Assembly (NCBI RefSeq): GCF_006716235.1 | Contig: NZ_VFOR01000001.1 | Coordinates: 806,001-870,000, forward strand | Reading direction: 5' to 3' | Source of the DNA: Propioniferax innocua | GTDB lineage: Bacteria > Actinomycetota > Actinomycetes > Propionibacteriales > Propionibacteriaceae | Length of the DNA: 64,000 bases | Shown here: positions 39,868 to 47,940 of the stretch, in pieces | How positions within the stretch are numbered: position 1 is the stretch's first letter | Layout: every line of letters starts with the position of its first letter | Position numbers and translations under genes: made by a program | Notes under the pieces: model-generated | Told to the model about the DNA's origin: nothing | What the model saw: only the letters and a program-made list of their open reading frames with translations | Databases searched by the model: none

Positions 39868-39876
39868 ACTTCCTCC

Positions 39877-39917
39877 ATTAGTGCAGTTGACGTAACCAGT
39901 GCTACGCATGCACTAAT
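39877..39917. promoter_or_regulatory. Inverted repeat between hxlR-type and nmrA-type genes
   Basis: ATTAGTGCA (39877-39885) and TGCACTAAT (39909-39917) are perfect 9-bp inverted copies, 23 nt apart, spanning the divergent promoter gap. The spacing suits a dimer-of-dimers HxlR site. Confidence 0.6.
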
Positions 39918-39923
39918 CGTCTC

Positions 39924-40784
39924 ATGACCTACATCGTTCATGGCGCCACCGGCGCACAAGGCTCACCTGTCCTCTCATCCCTCGCAGCTCGCGGCGCCTC
40001 CCCCATCGCAGCGGTCCGCACCCCCGATACCCTTCCAGCAGGAACCGCATCGGTGGCGGTCGACCTGTCCGACGCCGACGCGCTCACTGGTATCTACCGC
40101 GGTGCTAAGGGCGTGTTCATCCACCTGCCGATGGGCGCTCCTGCCGACACCAAGGCACAAGCTGCCGCGATCGCCACGGCCGTAACCACTGCACGCCCAG
40201 ACCGTGTGGTGATCTCCACGAGCGGCCAGATCATCGACCAGCCCGGCTCCCCGCTGCAGGCCCCCGACAACAGCCCCCTCATGACACTCATCCGAGAGGT
40301 GACCGCGGCCGGAGTGTCGACAGCGGTCGTCGCCCCCCGCCTGTACCTGGAGAACCTACTCCTCCCGGTGATCGCGGGCCCCGCCCGGGAGGAGGGTGTG
40401 CTCCGTTACCCCCTGCCCGAGACGTTCCCCGTCTCCTGGAGCTCCCACCTCGATGTCGCTGCGACGGTCGCCCACCTCCTCACGGACCCGACCATCACCG
40501 GGAACGTTGCCGTGGGGCACCTCCCCGCGCTCACCGGTCCCGATCTCGCGTCGGCCTTCACCTCCCACCTCGGACGGGACGTGCACTTCGAGGCCATCAC
40601 ACCGGACGCCTTCGGTGAACTCATCACCCCCCTGTTCGGCCCGGCCGCCGCGCCTGTGATCGCGCTCTACCAGGCACTCAACACTCAGGACGGGAACGTC
40701 ATCGCCGAGGCAAACAGCGCGCAGAAGCTCCTGGGACTTTCCCCGCGACCGATCACCCAGTGGCTGAGCGAACTCGGAGTCTGA
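39924..40784 (+). CDS. NmrA-like NAD(P)H-binding oxidoreductase
   Basis: The 286-residue atypical short-chain dehydrogenase has the nucleotide-binding loop IVHGATGAQGSPVLSSL, then VAVDLSDADAL and VFIHLPMG, and VVISTSGQI in the position of the SDR catalytic region; no YxxxK is evident. This fits NmrA/QOR2-type quinone or redox-sensor proteins. HxlR regulators often sit next to such genes and respond to quinones or aldehydes, so a detoxification role is a reasonable inference. Confidence 0.85.
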   Translation: MTYIVHGATGAQGSPVLSSLAARGASPIAAVRTPDTLPAGTASVAVDLSDADALTGIYRGAKGVFIHLPMGAPADTKAQAAAIATAVTTARPDRVVISTSGQIIDQPGSPLQAPDNSPLMTLIREVTAAGVSTAVVAPRLYLENLLLPVIAGPAREEGVLRYPLPETFPVSWSSHLDVAATVAHLLTDPTITGNVAVGHLPALTGPDLASAFTSHLGRDVHFEAITPDAFGELITPLFGPAAAPVIALYQALNTQDGNVIAEANSAQKLLGLSPRPITQWLSELGV

Positions 40785-41061
40785 GTATTCACCAGGGCAG
40801 CCGAGCCCATGCCCCATTCCTGCTTGGACAGCGGATTCACCTCCGCAGCGTTTAATGCGAACCGGATGCCCGCCGGGGTGGATCGCATCCAACACCGCCA
40901 GGTGCCGCCCTCCATCGCTCACGAGCGATCCGGGATGGGCTACGCGGACATCTCATGGGTCGGGAAGCTGCCACTGATCTGCTCTCGCAGGATTCTCGAT
41001 GGGAGCACATCGCCATTCGCTCGGGAACGATTCCGCAGGCAGGCGATGCAGAAGGGGCCCG
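40785..41061. other. Gap of 277 bases without a recognised gene
   Basis: No frame here has a convincing start, ribosome site or known motif on either strand. A minus-strand stretch near 40800-40915 is open but unlike any family I know. It may be decayed coding DNA belonging to the surrounding damaged region. Confidence 0.4.
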
Positions 41062-41991
41062 TCACTGGCGGGCCCCTTCGCCTATCTGCCCACGCACCAG
41101 GCGCCGGGTGGTGAAGACGATGGCGATCACGATCCCGGTGCCCACCAGGCCCCATCGGACCGCGGTGGCTGCCGCTCCCAGCGCTTCTCCGGCGTCGCCG
41201 CCAAGGTAGGTGTAGAGGAGTCCTTCGAGGTTTCCGAAGTCGTTGTAGAGACCATGGGCGACGAGGAGGGCGAGGATCTGCTGGGTCGCGCGGTAGAGCA
41301 CGACCATCATGGCGGCCCAGATCGCGAGGCCGGCGGCGATCGGGAGGCCATAGTCGACATGGAAGGCCAGGCGCATCACGATGCAGGCGAGGTAGACCAT
41401 CAGCCAGCGATGGCCCGATGCACGGAGGAGGACGACGGGGACGAGCAGGACGCTTATCTCCTCCATCGTGCCAGCCACGACGCTGTAGACCGCGTACCGG
41501 ATGCCGAGGCCGAGGGACCCATCCAGCCTCGAGCTGCGGGGCGTGTAGTCGCCCATGACACCGGCTTCCGCGAGGGACATCCCGATCGCGAAGGCCGTGG
41601 CGATGATCGCCATGATGACCGGGATCAGCACGACGGTGAGACGCGGCGGACGGCCTGCGATTGCGCGGAGCGGGAGCGGCGAGCCATACACCTCGCGGTG
41701 CTTGATCCTGACAACGAAGACTGCGGCGACGCCGAGAATGAGCCCCGCGACCTGCAGCAGCAGGAGCACGGCGATTCAGGCCGTCCGATCGCTCTCGCTC
41801 GGCACACCGGTTGAGGGCTCTACGCCCAGCCCGAGTACCGTCGACAAGGATCCCCAAGTCGGCGCCCCGTAGCCGATCACGAAGACGGCCACCACCACGA
41901 GCCAGGCGATGACGGGATGAAGCAACCGCGGCCGAACTCGCGTAGAACCATAGAGATTCGCGGCCGTCGGCCCCCCGCTGATCGTTTCCAT
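41062..41991 (-). pseudogene. CPBP-family intramembrane protease interrupted by an in-frame stop
   Basis: One continuous frame encodes an N-terminal part METISGGPTAANLYG... with a membrane segment, a single TGA at 41776-41778, then IAVLLLLQVAGLILG and 235 more residues. The latter hold the CPBP motifs GTMEEISVLLVPVVLLR (EE...R), IVMRLAFHVDYG and LVAHGLYNDFGN. TGA replaces what is probably a Trp or Arg between membrane segments 1 and 2. A GTG at 41769 could restart translation without segment 1, so partial function is conceivable. Confidence 0.7.
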
Positions 41992-42014
41992 GCGCCCCTC
42001 GACCCCTCCACCGC

Positions 42015-42044
42015 TTTCCTATAGTTGACCCTATCTATCGGAAA
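42015..42044. promoter_or_regulatory. Inverted repeat in the CPBP/ATPase-remnant gap
   Basis: TTTCCTATAG and CTATCGGAAA (one mismatch) flank 10 bases containing TTGACC. It is probably an old operator or promoter element for the divergent pair. Confidence 0.4.
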
Positions 42045-42059
42045 GAGACGGAGACGCCG

Positions 42060-42312
42060 ATGCAGCTCACAGCGTCGACCGCCGCGGCGGCGATGGCGTC
42101 CTCCGGGTCGGGGGGGGAGTCCGCGGGCGCTCCACCGCGCCCGATGGGCGAAGGCCTCCCCGAAGGAGCGCGAGGTGCTGGCCGCCATGGCGGAGCTCGG
42201 CGGCGCCGAGGTGGCACGCTCCAGCCTCGCCCAGACGCTCGACGTGGAGTCGAGCGCGCTCAGCACCCCCAGGCAGTCCCTCCTGGACAAGGGGATCATC
42301 AGAAGCGATCCT
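42060..42312 (+). pseudogene. AAA-ATPase, C-terminal remnant with a G8 frameshift
   Basis: From ATG 42060 the frame MQLTASTAAAAMASSGSGG reaches a run of eight G (42110-42117). In the next frame it continues ALHRARWAKASPKEREVLAAMAELGG, then SLAQTLDVESSALSTPRQSLLDKGII. This matches the C-terminal winged-helix part of large AAA ATPases (COG1672-like), which follows LTPKQREYLRAMAELG in relatives. The ATPase domain is absent upstream and the end is cut. Confidence 0.5.
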
Positions 42313-42619
42313 GGAATGTGGTGTGGAGATCATCGACGTGAAGAATGTCGGCCTCGACGACTCCCCGCTTGACCGCGCTCCTCGCGATCTCCACGATGCA
42401 AACACACTCTTCACATGCAGCGCCGTCAAGTCTTCCTTGACGCCTTGCCTCGTCTCGGAGCGCTCTTCCAAGCACTGCGGGGAGGTGGTCATATGAGACA
42501 CGAGTCCCGCTGAACAGCGCCCGGGGCACGAAACATCTCGGTGGAACCCCACGCACCGAAGTCGGTGCCCAAGCCTCCACTGAAACGCAGACGCTCCGGA
42601 AAGGAGCCACGCCGCAGCG
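42313..42619. other. 307-base stretch without a recognised gene
   Basis: The minus strand is open from about 42610 to 42299 and reads LPAVLGRALRDEARRQGRLDG...CIVEIARSAVKRGVVEADILHV, which looks coding in composition. It has no clear start and no family match, so it may be the 3' part of a decayed gene. Nothing else was found. Confidence 0.35.
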
Positions 42620-42952
42620 TCACAGGTAGAGGCCAGTGTGCCCTTCGGACAGACGTTCGGCTGCGACGGCGTGGATGTCACGTTCTCGCAGCAATACGTA
42701 GCTGCGCGAGTGCAGTTCCACCTCGGCGCGGTCTTCGGGGTCGAAGAGCACACGGTCCCCGACCTTCACCACCCGAACCGATGATCCGATCGACACGACC
42801 TCGGCCCATGCGAGCCTGCGCCCCATGGTGACCGTCGCGGGAATGAGGATGCCGCCACCACTGCGGCGTTCACCGGCGTCATTCTCCAGATCGACAAGCA
42901 CCCGATCATGGAGCATCCGGATGGGCAGCCCGCCCTCGTCGGGGTCGGCCAT
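42620..42952 (-). CDS. GroES-like co-chaperonin family protein
   Basis: The 110-residue Cpn10-fold protein has LPIRMLHDRVLVDLENDAGERRSGGGILIP (GroES N-terminal strand and mobile loop, usually ERTTAGGIVLP) and VVSIGSSVRVVKVGDRVLFDPEDRAEVEL. The charged mobile loop and the C-terminal extension LSEGHTGLYL differ from canonical GroES, and no groEL is nearby, so it is probably an accessory paralogue. It starts directly after the DUF3618 gene stop. Confidence 0.82.
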   Translation of the reverse strand: MADPDEGGLPIRMLHDRVLVDLENDAGERRSGGGILIPATVTMGRRLAWAEVVSIGSSVRVVKVGDRVLFDPEDRAEVELHSRSYVLLRERDIHAVAAERLSEGHTGLYL

Positions 42953-43279
42953 TCAGCGCTTCCGTACCTTGCCGACCACCACGCGCGTGCCGATCGCCAG
43001 TGTTGCGACACCGACCACGACGCCAGCGATCAACGCGATCCGGTCCATGCGCACCGAACCGTCCTCGTGGACGAACTGTGCCTTGGCGTCCTCGGCCGCA
43101 CCACGGGCGAACTGTTTGGCCTTCTCGACGTCGGTCTTCAGCTCGTCGGTCTTGCGCTTCTTGATCGCCTGAGGGTGGATCTCATCGACCAGGCCCTCCA
43201 GGTTGGCCGCGAGCCGCACGCGGGCTGAGTTGATATCGGCCTCAATCTGCGCCTTGCTGCGCGAGTCCTTCTCGGCCAC
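42953..43279 (-). CDS. DUF3618 single-span membrane protein
   Basis: The 108-residue protein begins with the DUF3618 pattern SKAQIEADINSARVRLAANLEGLVDEI HP. It has a helical middle and one membrane segment near the C-terminus (ALIAGVVVGVATLAIGTRVVVG) with a basic end. Start is GTG with AGGAGG 8 nt upstream. Function is unknown; family members are common in actinobacteria and often sit next to phage-holin-like proteins, which is not the case here. It is followed without gap by the GroES-like gene. Confidence 0.82.
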   Translation of the reverse strand: MAEKDSRSKAQIEADINSARVRLAANLEGLVDEIHPQAIKKRKTDELKTDVEKAKQFARGAAEDAKAQFVHEDGSVRMDRIALIAGVVVGVATLAIGTRVVVGKVRKR

Positions 43280-43436
43280 CCTGAGCCTCCTAAGTCGACG
43301 CGGTGCCATACATTACGGGAAGTCACCCTATCCAAGCCGAATGCGAGCAACCACACCACACCCCGCGATGTGGACCACCCCGGTTTCGCACCCCAGGCAC
43401 CCCCGCGTACCTTGGGCGCATAGTCAAGGAGGAACG

Positions 43437-43934
43437 ATGACCGACACCACACGTCTCGCTGTGGGCGATGCCGCCCCCGCATTCACCCTGCCCGATGCCG
43501 ACGGCAAGGACGTCTCGTTGTCCGATTTCGCCGGTGAACGCGTCGTGGTCTATTTCTACCCCGCCGCGATGACGCCGGGCTGCACCACGCAGGCGATCGA
43601 CTTCACCGCCGCCTTCAACGCCTTTCGTGAAGCCGGCATCAACGTGGTCGGCATCTCCCCCGACAAGCCCGAGAAACTCGGCCGGTTCCGGGACAAGGAG
43701 TCGCTGAGCTTCCCGTTGCTCTCCGACATCGAAAAGTCCACACTCACCGCCTACGCCGCCTACGGCGTCAAAAAGCTCTACGGCAAAGAGGTCGAAGGGG
43801 TCATCCGCTCCACCTTCGTGGTGGACGTGGACGCCGACGGAAACGGGACGATCTCGGTCGCTCAGTACAACGTGCGCGCCAAGGGACACGTGGATCGCCT
43901 GCGACGCGAGCTCGACATCGCCGATGAGGACTGA
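43437..43934 (+). CDS. Peroxiredoxin, BCP/thiol peroxidase type
   Basis: The 165-residue enzyme has AFTLPDADGKDVSLSDFAGERVVVYFYP followed by TPGCTTQAIDF, with the peroxidatic Cys in TPGC. Most BCP proteins have a resolving Cys five residues later (CTxEAC); here that position is Ile, and no other Cys is evident, so it is a 1-Cys type that needs an external thiol such as mycothiol or thioredoxin. AAGGAGG precedes the ATG. Confidence 0.93.
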   Translation: MTDTTRLAVGDAAPAFTLPDADGKDVSLSDFAGERVVVYFYPAAMTPGCTTQAIDFTAAFNAFREAGINVVGISPDKPEKLGRFRDKESLSFPLLSDIEKSTLTAYAAYGVKKLYGKEVEGVIRSTFVVDVDADGNGTISVAQYNVRAKGHVDRLRRELDIADED

Positions 43935-44024
43935 CCACCCTTTGGGTCGAAAACAATCCAAGAACAATCAGGGTCCGGGCCGAAGCCGGATCCCCTAGAC
44001 TGACACCACTGGCCGAAGAGCCGG

Positions 44025-44107
44025 GCCGAAGTGGTGGAACTGGTAGACACGCAGGATTTAGGTTCCTGTGCGCACAGCGTGTGAGGGTTCGACTCCCTTC
44101 TTCGGCA
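44025..44107 (+). tRNA. tRNA-Leu (anticodon TAG)
   Basis: A class II tRNA with acceptor GCCGAAG/CTTCGGC, anticodon arm CAGGA-TTTAGGT-TCCTG, a long variable arm (TGCGCACAGCGTGTG) and T-loop TTCGACT; discriminator A, CCA not encoded. The following acetyltransferase gene starts 24 bp downstream. Confidence 0.95.
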
Positions 44108-44131
44108 CACAGCACGAGAAAGTTGAGGATT

Positions 44132-44617
44132 GTGGAAATCTACGAGACACGCGAGTCTGAAGCAATCAAGACCGCCGCGCGGATCTGGGCGCACGCCACC
44201 GCGAAGCGCGACGAGATCGAGCCCACCGACGCCAGCTATGACGACGCCATTCCGCTCATCCATGACGTGCTCGACTTCTCCGACCGGTCTTACCTGCTGG
44301 CCCTCCGCGACAATGACGAGATGCTCGTCTTCGCGGCCCTGCAGCCCGTCGGCGACCCCGATGCCACCCTCGCCGAACTCCGCTACCTGGGCGTCGCCCC
44401 GGGGCACTGGGGTTCGGGATGGGCACGCCGCCTACTGGTCGCTCTCCCCGACACCCTGCGCGCCCATGGCTTCGACGAGGTCGAACTGTGGGTGTACGCC
44501 GACAACATCCGCGCCATCTTCGTCTACGAGGCCATGGGGTGGCAGGCCACCAAGGACACCCGCAAGCACAAGGTCACCGGACGTACCGAGCAGCGGTACC
44601 GCCTCAAGCTGACCTGA
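44132..44617 (+). CDS. GNAT-family N-acetyltransferase
   Basis: The 161-residue protein has the acetyl-CoA motif YLGVAPGHWGSGWARRLLVALPD (Q/R-x-x-G-x-G/A equivalent HWGSGWA), then VELWVYADNIRAIFVYEAMGWQ. Start is GTG with GAGG 4 nt away. Its end overlaps the convergent folA by 14 bp. The acceptor substrate is unknown; amino acid or antibiotic amines are possible. Confidence 0.87.
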   Translation: MEIYETRESEAIKTAARIWAHATAKRDEIEPTDASYDDAIPLIHDVLDFSDRSYLLALRDNDEMLVFAALQPVGDPDATLAELRYLGVAPGHWGSGWARRLLVALPDTLRAHGFDEVELWVYADNIRAIFVYEAMGWQATKDTRKHKVTGRTEQRYRLKLT

Positions 44618-45098
44618 GCCGGTACGTCACCCAGGAGAAACCGTCACGCGCTTCGCGGGCGGTTTCTTCCCATTCCCGGGGGTCTATCTTCGGGAAATAC
44701 GTGTCCCCGTCGAACTCGGCATGCACCTCGGTGATCTCGAGCTCCTCGGTACGACTCCACGCCGCCCGATAAATCTGCCCGCCCCCGAAAACCCACACCG
44801 GACGCCCCGTCTGCACCGCAGCGTCCAGAGCCGCGTCGACGTCATCGAAGACCTGCACACGCTCACCGAACTCGGCCACGGTGCTCTGCCATCCAGGATT
44901 GCGCGTCACCACGAACGACAATCGGCCCGGCAGAGGCTTCCCGATCGCCTCGAAGGTGCGTCGGCCCATCACCAACACCCCATCGGCGGTCAGCCGCTTC
45001 AACCGCGCGAAATCCTCACGGTGGCTCCACGGCTGATCACCATCGGCACCGATGACGCCGTTCTCCGCCACCGCCGCGATCGCCCGGATCGGCGTCAT
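44604..45098 (-). CDS. folA: Dihydrofolate reductase
   Basis: The 164-residue enzyme shows [28 protein letters not shown], with the substrate carboxylate-binding acidic residue in [21 protein letters not shown] (NADPH phosphate region) and [13 protein letters not shown]. It reduces dihydrofolate for thymidylate and purine synthesis. ATG overlaps the thyA stop (ATGA), so thyA-folA are coupled and the dihydrofolate made by ThyA is directly recycled. Confidence 0.95.
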   Translation of the reverse strand: MTPIRAIAAVAENGVIGADGDQPWSHREDFARLKRLTADGVLVMGRRTFEAIGKPLPGRLSFVVTRNPGWQSTVAEFGERVQVFDDVDAALDAAVQTGRPVWVFGGGQIYRAAWSRTEELEITEVHAEFDGDTYFPKIDPREWEETAREARDGFSWVTYRLRSA

Positions 45099-45889
45099 AC
45101 CGCCACCGGAGCCTTGATGGCCGGCTGGGGATCGTAGCCCTCGACGCGGATGTCATCCAGCGTGAACGCGTCGATCTCGGTCACCTCGGGGTTGACCCAC
45201 AGCGTCGGCAGCGAACCGATCGGACGGGACAGCTGCGTCGCCACCTGCTCAAAATGGTTGCTGTAGATGTGGGCGTCACCGAAGGTGTGCACGAAGTCAC
45301 CCACCTTCAGACCGGTCACCTGCGCGACCAGATGCGTCAGCAGCGCATACGAGGCGATGTTGAACGGCACGCCCAGGAACAGGTCCGCAGACCGCTGATA
45401 CAGCTGGCACGACAGCCGCCCCTCGGCCACGTAGAACTGGAACATCGTGTGGCACGGTGGCAGGGCCATCGAGTCCACGTCGGCGACATTCCACGCCGAG
45501 ACGATGTGCCTACGCGAATCCGGGTTCGTGCGGATCTGTTCGATGACGCGGCTCAGCTGGTCGATGTGGCGGCCATCGGGTGTCGGCCACGAGCGCCACT
45601 GCACTCCGTAGATCGGGCCGAGGTCGCCGTTCTCATCGGCCCATTCATCCCAGATCGTCACCTTGTTCTCGTGCAGCCAGGCGATGTTCGAGTCACCGCG
45701 GAGGAACCACAACAACTCGGCGAACACCGATCGCGTATGGACCTTCTTGGTGGTCAGCAGAGGGAACCCCTCGGTGAGGTCGAACCGCAACTGATGGCCG
45801 AACGAACTCACCGTGCCGGTACCGGTCCGATCCTGTTTCGCGACGCCGTTCTCGCGCACGTGGGCGAGCAGGTCGAGATATTGCTTCAT
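45095..45889 (-). CDS. thyA: Thymidylate synthase
   Basis: The 264-residue enzyme has the catalytic Cys in [26 protein letters not shown] and [19 protein letters not shown]. It methylates dUMP using methylene-tetrahydrofolate. Length is exactly that of bacterial ThyA. It is coupled to folA downstream and its own ATG overlaps the rdgB stop, so rph-rdgB-thyA-folA read as one transcript. Confidence 0.97.
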   Translation of the reverse strand: MKQYLDLLAHVRENGVAKQDRTGTGTVSSFGHQLRFDLTEGFPLLTTKKVHTRSVFAELLWFLRGDSNIAWLHENKVTIWDEWADENGDLGPIYGVQWRSWPTPDGRHIDQLSRVIEQIRTNPDSRRHIVSAWNVADVDSMALPPCHTMFQFYVAEGRLSCQLYQRSADLFLGVPFNIASYALLTHLVAQVTGLKVGDFVHTFGDAHIYSNHFEQVATQLSRPIGSLPTLWVNPEVTEIDAFTLDDIRVEGYDPQPAIKAPVAV

Positions 45890-46482
45890 CGTTCCAACTT
45901 CTCCAGCAACTCGGGAATGATGGCCCGCAGCGCCTGACCACGGTGGCTGATGGCGTCCTTCTCCTCCGGACTCATCTGCGCCGAGGTGCGACGCTCCCCC
46001 TGCGGCACGAAGATCGGATCGTACCCAAACCCATGGTCGCCCTCGGGCTCGAACGCGAGGTGCCCGGGCATGGTGCCACTGCGCACGATCTCGGTGCCAT
46101 CGGGGAAGACCGCGGCCACGACGCAGGCGAAGTGCGCGCCACGTCGATCCACCCCCACATCAAAGAGCTGGTGCAGCAACAGCTCCAGGTTCGAGCGGTC
46201 GGTGGCGTCCGAACCCGCCCACCGTGCCGAACGCACCCCCGGCATCCCGTTGAGGACATCCACCGACAGGCCCGAATCGTCGGCCACGGTCGGCAGCCCC
46301 GACGCCCGGCATCCTGCGCGGGCCTTGATCAGGGCATTCCCCTCGAACGTGTCGGCGGTCTCCGGCGGCGCGGTCCATTCCGGCACGTCATGGGTTCCGA
46401 CCACCTCGACCCCCGGCAGCAGACGCCGCAGCTCGGTGATCTTGCCGCGGTTGCCCGACGCGATGAAGACCTTCGGGCTCAC
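45886..46482 (-). CDS. rdgB: XTP/dITP diphosphatase (HAM1 family)
   Basis: The 198-residue enzyme hydrolyses non-canonical purine triphosphates. It has [16 protein letters not shown] (T/SxNxxK motif), [37 protein letters not shown] and [16 protein letters not shown] start overlaps the rph stop (GTGA). The fusion-like upstream extension of the frame is antisense to nothing and lacks similarity. Confidence 0.95.
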   Translation of the reverse strand: MSPKVFIASGNRGKITELRRLLPGVEVVGTHDVPEWTAPPETADTFEGNALIKARAGCRASGLPTVADDSGLSVDVLNGMPGVRSARWAGSDATDRSNLELLLHQLFDVGVDRRGAHFACVVAAVFPDGTEIVRSGTMPGHLAFEPEGDHGFGYDPIFVPQGERRTSAQMSPEEKDAISHRGQALRAIIPELLEKLER

Positions 46483-47210
46483 TGCTTCGGCTCCGCGAGC
46501 ACCTGCTTCTGCATCTCGGTGAGCCTGGAGCATCCCACCTCACCAAGATCGAGCAGATCGTTCAGCAGCGAACGGTCGAACGGCTCCTGCTCGGCAGTTC
46601 CCTGCACCTCGATGAAGCGTCCATCACCGCTCATGACGATGTTCATGTCGGTGTCGGCCGAGGAATCCTCGGTGTAGCAGAGGTCCAGCATCGGTGTGCC
46701 ACCGACCAGCCCGACAGAGACCGCCGACACCGAATCGGTCAGCGGCTCACCATCGAGCAGATTTCGTTCACGCAACCACGACACGGCATCGGCCATGGCG
46801 ACGTAGGCACCGGTGATCGCCGCGGTACGCGTGCCGCCATCGGCCTGCAGGACATCGCAGTCCACCATGATCGTGTTCTCCCCGAGCGCCTGATGATCGA
46901 CCACCGCGCGCAGGCTGCGTCCCACCAATCGGCTGATCTCATGGGTGCGCCCACCGAGCTTGCCCTTGACCGATTCACGCTGGCTGCGGTCATGCGTCGC
47001 ACGCGGAAGCATGGCGTACTCGGCGGTCACCCAGCCGAGTCCCGAGCCCTTGCGCCACCTGGGCACCCCCTCGGTCACCGACGCGGCCACCAGCACGCGG
47101 GTGCGGCCGAAACTGACCAGCACCGATCCCTCGGCGTGATCCAACCACCCCCGTGTGATCGTCACGTCTCGGAGTTCATCCAGGGCTCGTCCGTCGCTGC
47201 GCGTCGTCAT
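46479..47210 (-). CDS. rph: Ribonuclease PH
   Basis: The 243-residue phosphorolytic 3' exonuclease trims tRNA. It shows [60 protein letters not shown]-like residues, [24 protein letters not shown] and [26 protein letters not shown] lies 7 nt after TAAGTT on the minus strand, again suggesting a leaderless mRNA; GGAG is also present but only 3 nt from the start. Confidence 0.95.
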   Translation of the reverse strand: MTTRSDGRALDELRDVTITRGWLDHAEGSVLVSFGRTRVLVAASVTEGVPRWRKGSGLGWVTAEYAMLPRATHDRSQRESVKGKLGGRTHEISRLVGRSLRAVVDHQALGENTIMVDCDVLQADGGTRTAAITGAYVAMADAVSWLRERNLLDGEPLTDSVSAVSVGLVGGTPMLDLCYTEDSSADTDMNIVMSGDGRFIEVQGTAEQEPFDRSLLNDLLDLGEVGCSRLTEMQKQVLAEPKQ

Positions 47211-47217
47211 GTGCTCC

Positions 47218-47223
47218 AACTTA
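47218..47223 (-). promoter_or_regulatory. -10 hexamer TAAGTT of the rph-rdgB-thyA-folA operon
   Basis: TAAGTT ends 7 nt before ATG 47210 on the minus strand. Confidence 0.45.
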
Positions 47224-47271
47224 GCCCCTCCACGACGATGATGGTTGGAGCCCGCACTCACCCCGCAGAAC

Positions 47272-47871
47272 TCAAGGGAGTTCGATGACTTTCCCGGTGT
47301 TCCCACCCTCGACGCACTTGCGAAAGGCTCTGGCGATGTCGGCAGCATCCACCGGCGGAAAACCGGGGAACGAGGCGTCGAACGCGTGCAGACTTTCCGT
47401 CAGGACTGATGGACTGACCACATTGATGCGCTGCGGGGCGATTTCGATGGCGGCCGCTCGGACGAACGCCTCGACAGCCCCGTTGACCGTGGCCGCCGCA
47501 GTTCCAGTCATGACAGGATCCCTGGAGGGAATTCCGCTGATGAGGGCAAAAGACCCGTCGGGAGCGACATTGTCAACTCCCATACGCACGAGGTTGATCT
47601 GCGCCAACGCCTTACGATTCCACGCATCGGCGAAGTCAGCTGTCGTCAACTTCTCGAAGGGCGCGAACGGTACTTCTCCGGCTGCGCAGACAACAGCATC
47701 GGTACGACCGACGGAGCGCCACATGGCTTCCAACTGCACATCGTCTGCCATGTCACACCTGATGTCTCCCCGAGTGCGTCCCACCGTTGTCACCGAGTGC
47801 CCGAGAGCTCGGAAGTGCTCGGTGACGGCTGTGCCGATGGTGCCGTGTGCTCCAACAATCAAGATCTCCAT
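47272..47871 (-). CDS. Short-chain dehydrogenase/reductase
   Basis: The 199-residue SDR has the cofactor loop [28 protein letters not shown] (Arg in the NADP-binding position), [13 protein letters not shown], and [26 protein letters not shown]. In the last stretch the catalytic Tyr-x-x-x-Lys is not conserved (TGTAAATVN), while Ser is present. This Tyr-less short form occurs in many actinobacterial SDRs of unknown substrate. Start ATG 47871 is 7 nt after TAGCGT. It is divergent from a LysR regulator. Confidence 0.85.
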   Translation of the reverse strand: MEILIVGAHGTIGTAVTEHFRALGHSVTTVGRTRGDIRCDMADDVQLEAMWRSVGRTDAVVCAAGEVPFAPFEKLTTADFADAWNRKALAQINLVRMGVDNVAPDGSFALISGIPSRDPVMTGTAAATVNGAVEAFVRAAAIEIAPQRINVVSPSVLTESLHAFDASFPGFPPVDAADIARAFRKCVEGGNTGKVIELP

Positions 47872-47878
47872 ATCGACG

Positions 47879-47884
47879 ACGCTA
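47879..47884 (-). promoter_or_regulatory. -10 hexamer TAGCGT of the SDR gene
   Basis: TAGCGT ends 7 nt before ATG 47871 on the minus strand, placing the transcription start on the start codon. Confidence 0.5.
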
Positions 47885-47915
47885 GGCATCGAGTCATCCG
47901 AAGAGAAATACTCAT

Positions 47916-47940
47916 CAGTCATACGTTGGATGTATGACTG
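47916..47940. promoter_or_regulatory. LysR-type operator overlapping the LysR start
   Basis: CAGTCATAC and GTATGACTG are perfect 9-bp inverted copies with a 7-nt spacer. The core ATAC-N7-GTAT fits the T-N11-A rule of LysR regulators. The right arm includes the LysR ATG, and TACGTT (47922-47927) within it serves as the LysR -10, so binding would block its own transcription. Confidence 0.75.

Noticed and set aside
41776-41778. In-frame TGA considered as selenocysteine
   Set aside because: CPBP proteases have no Sec position between helices 1 and 2, no SECIS-like stem follows the codon, and neighbouring genes show similar damage.
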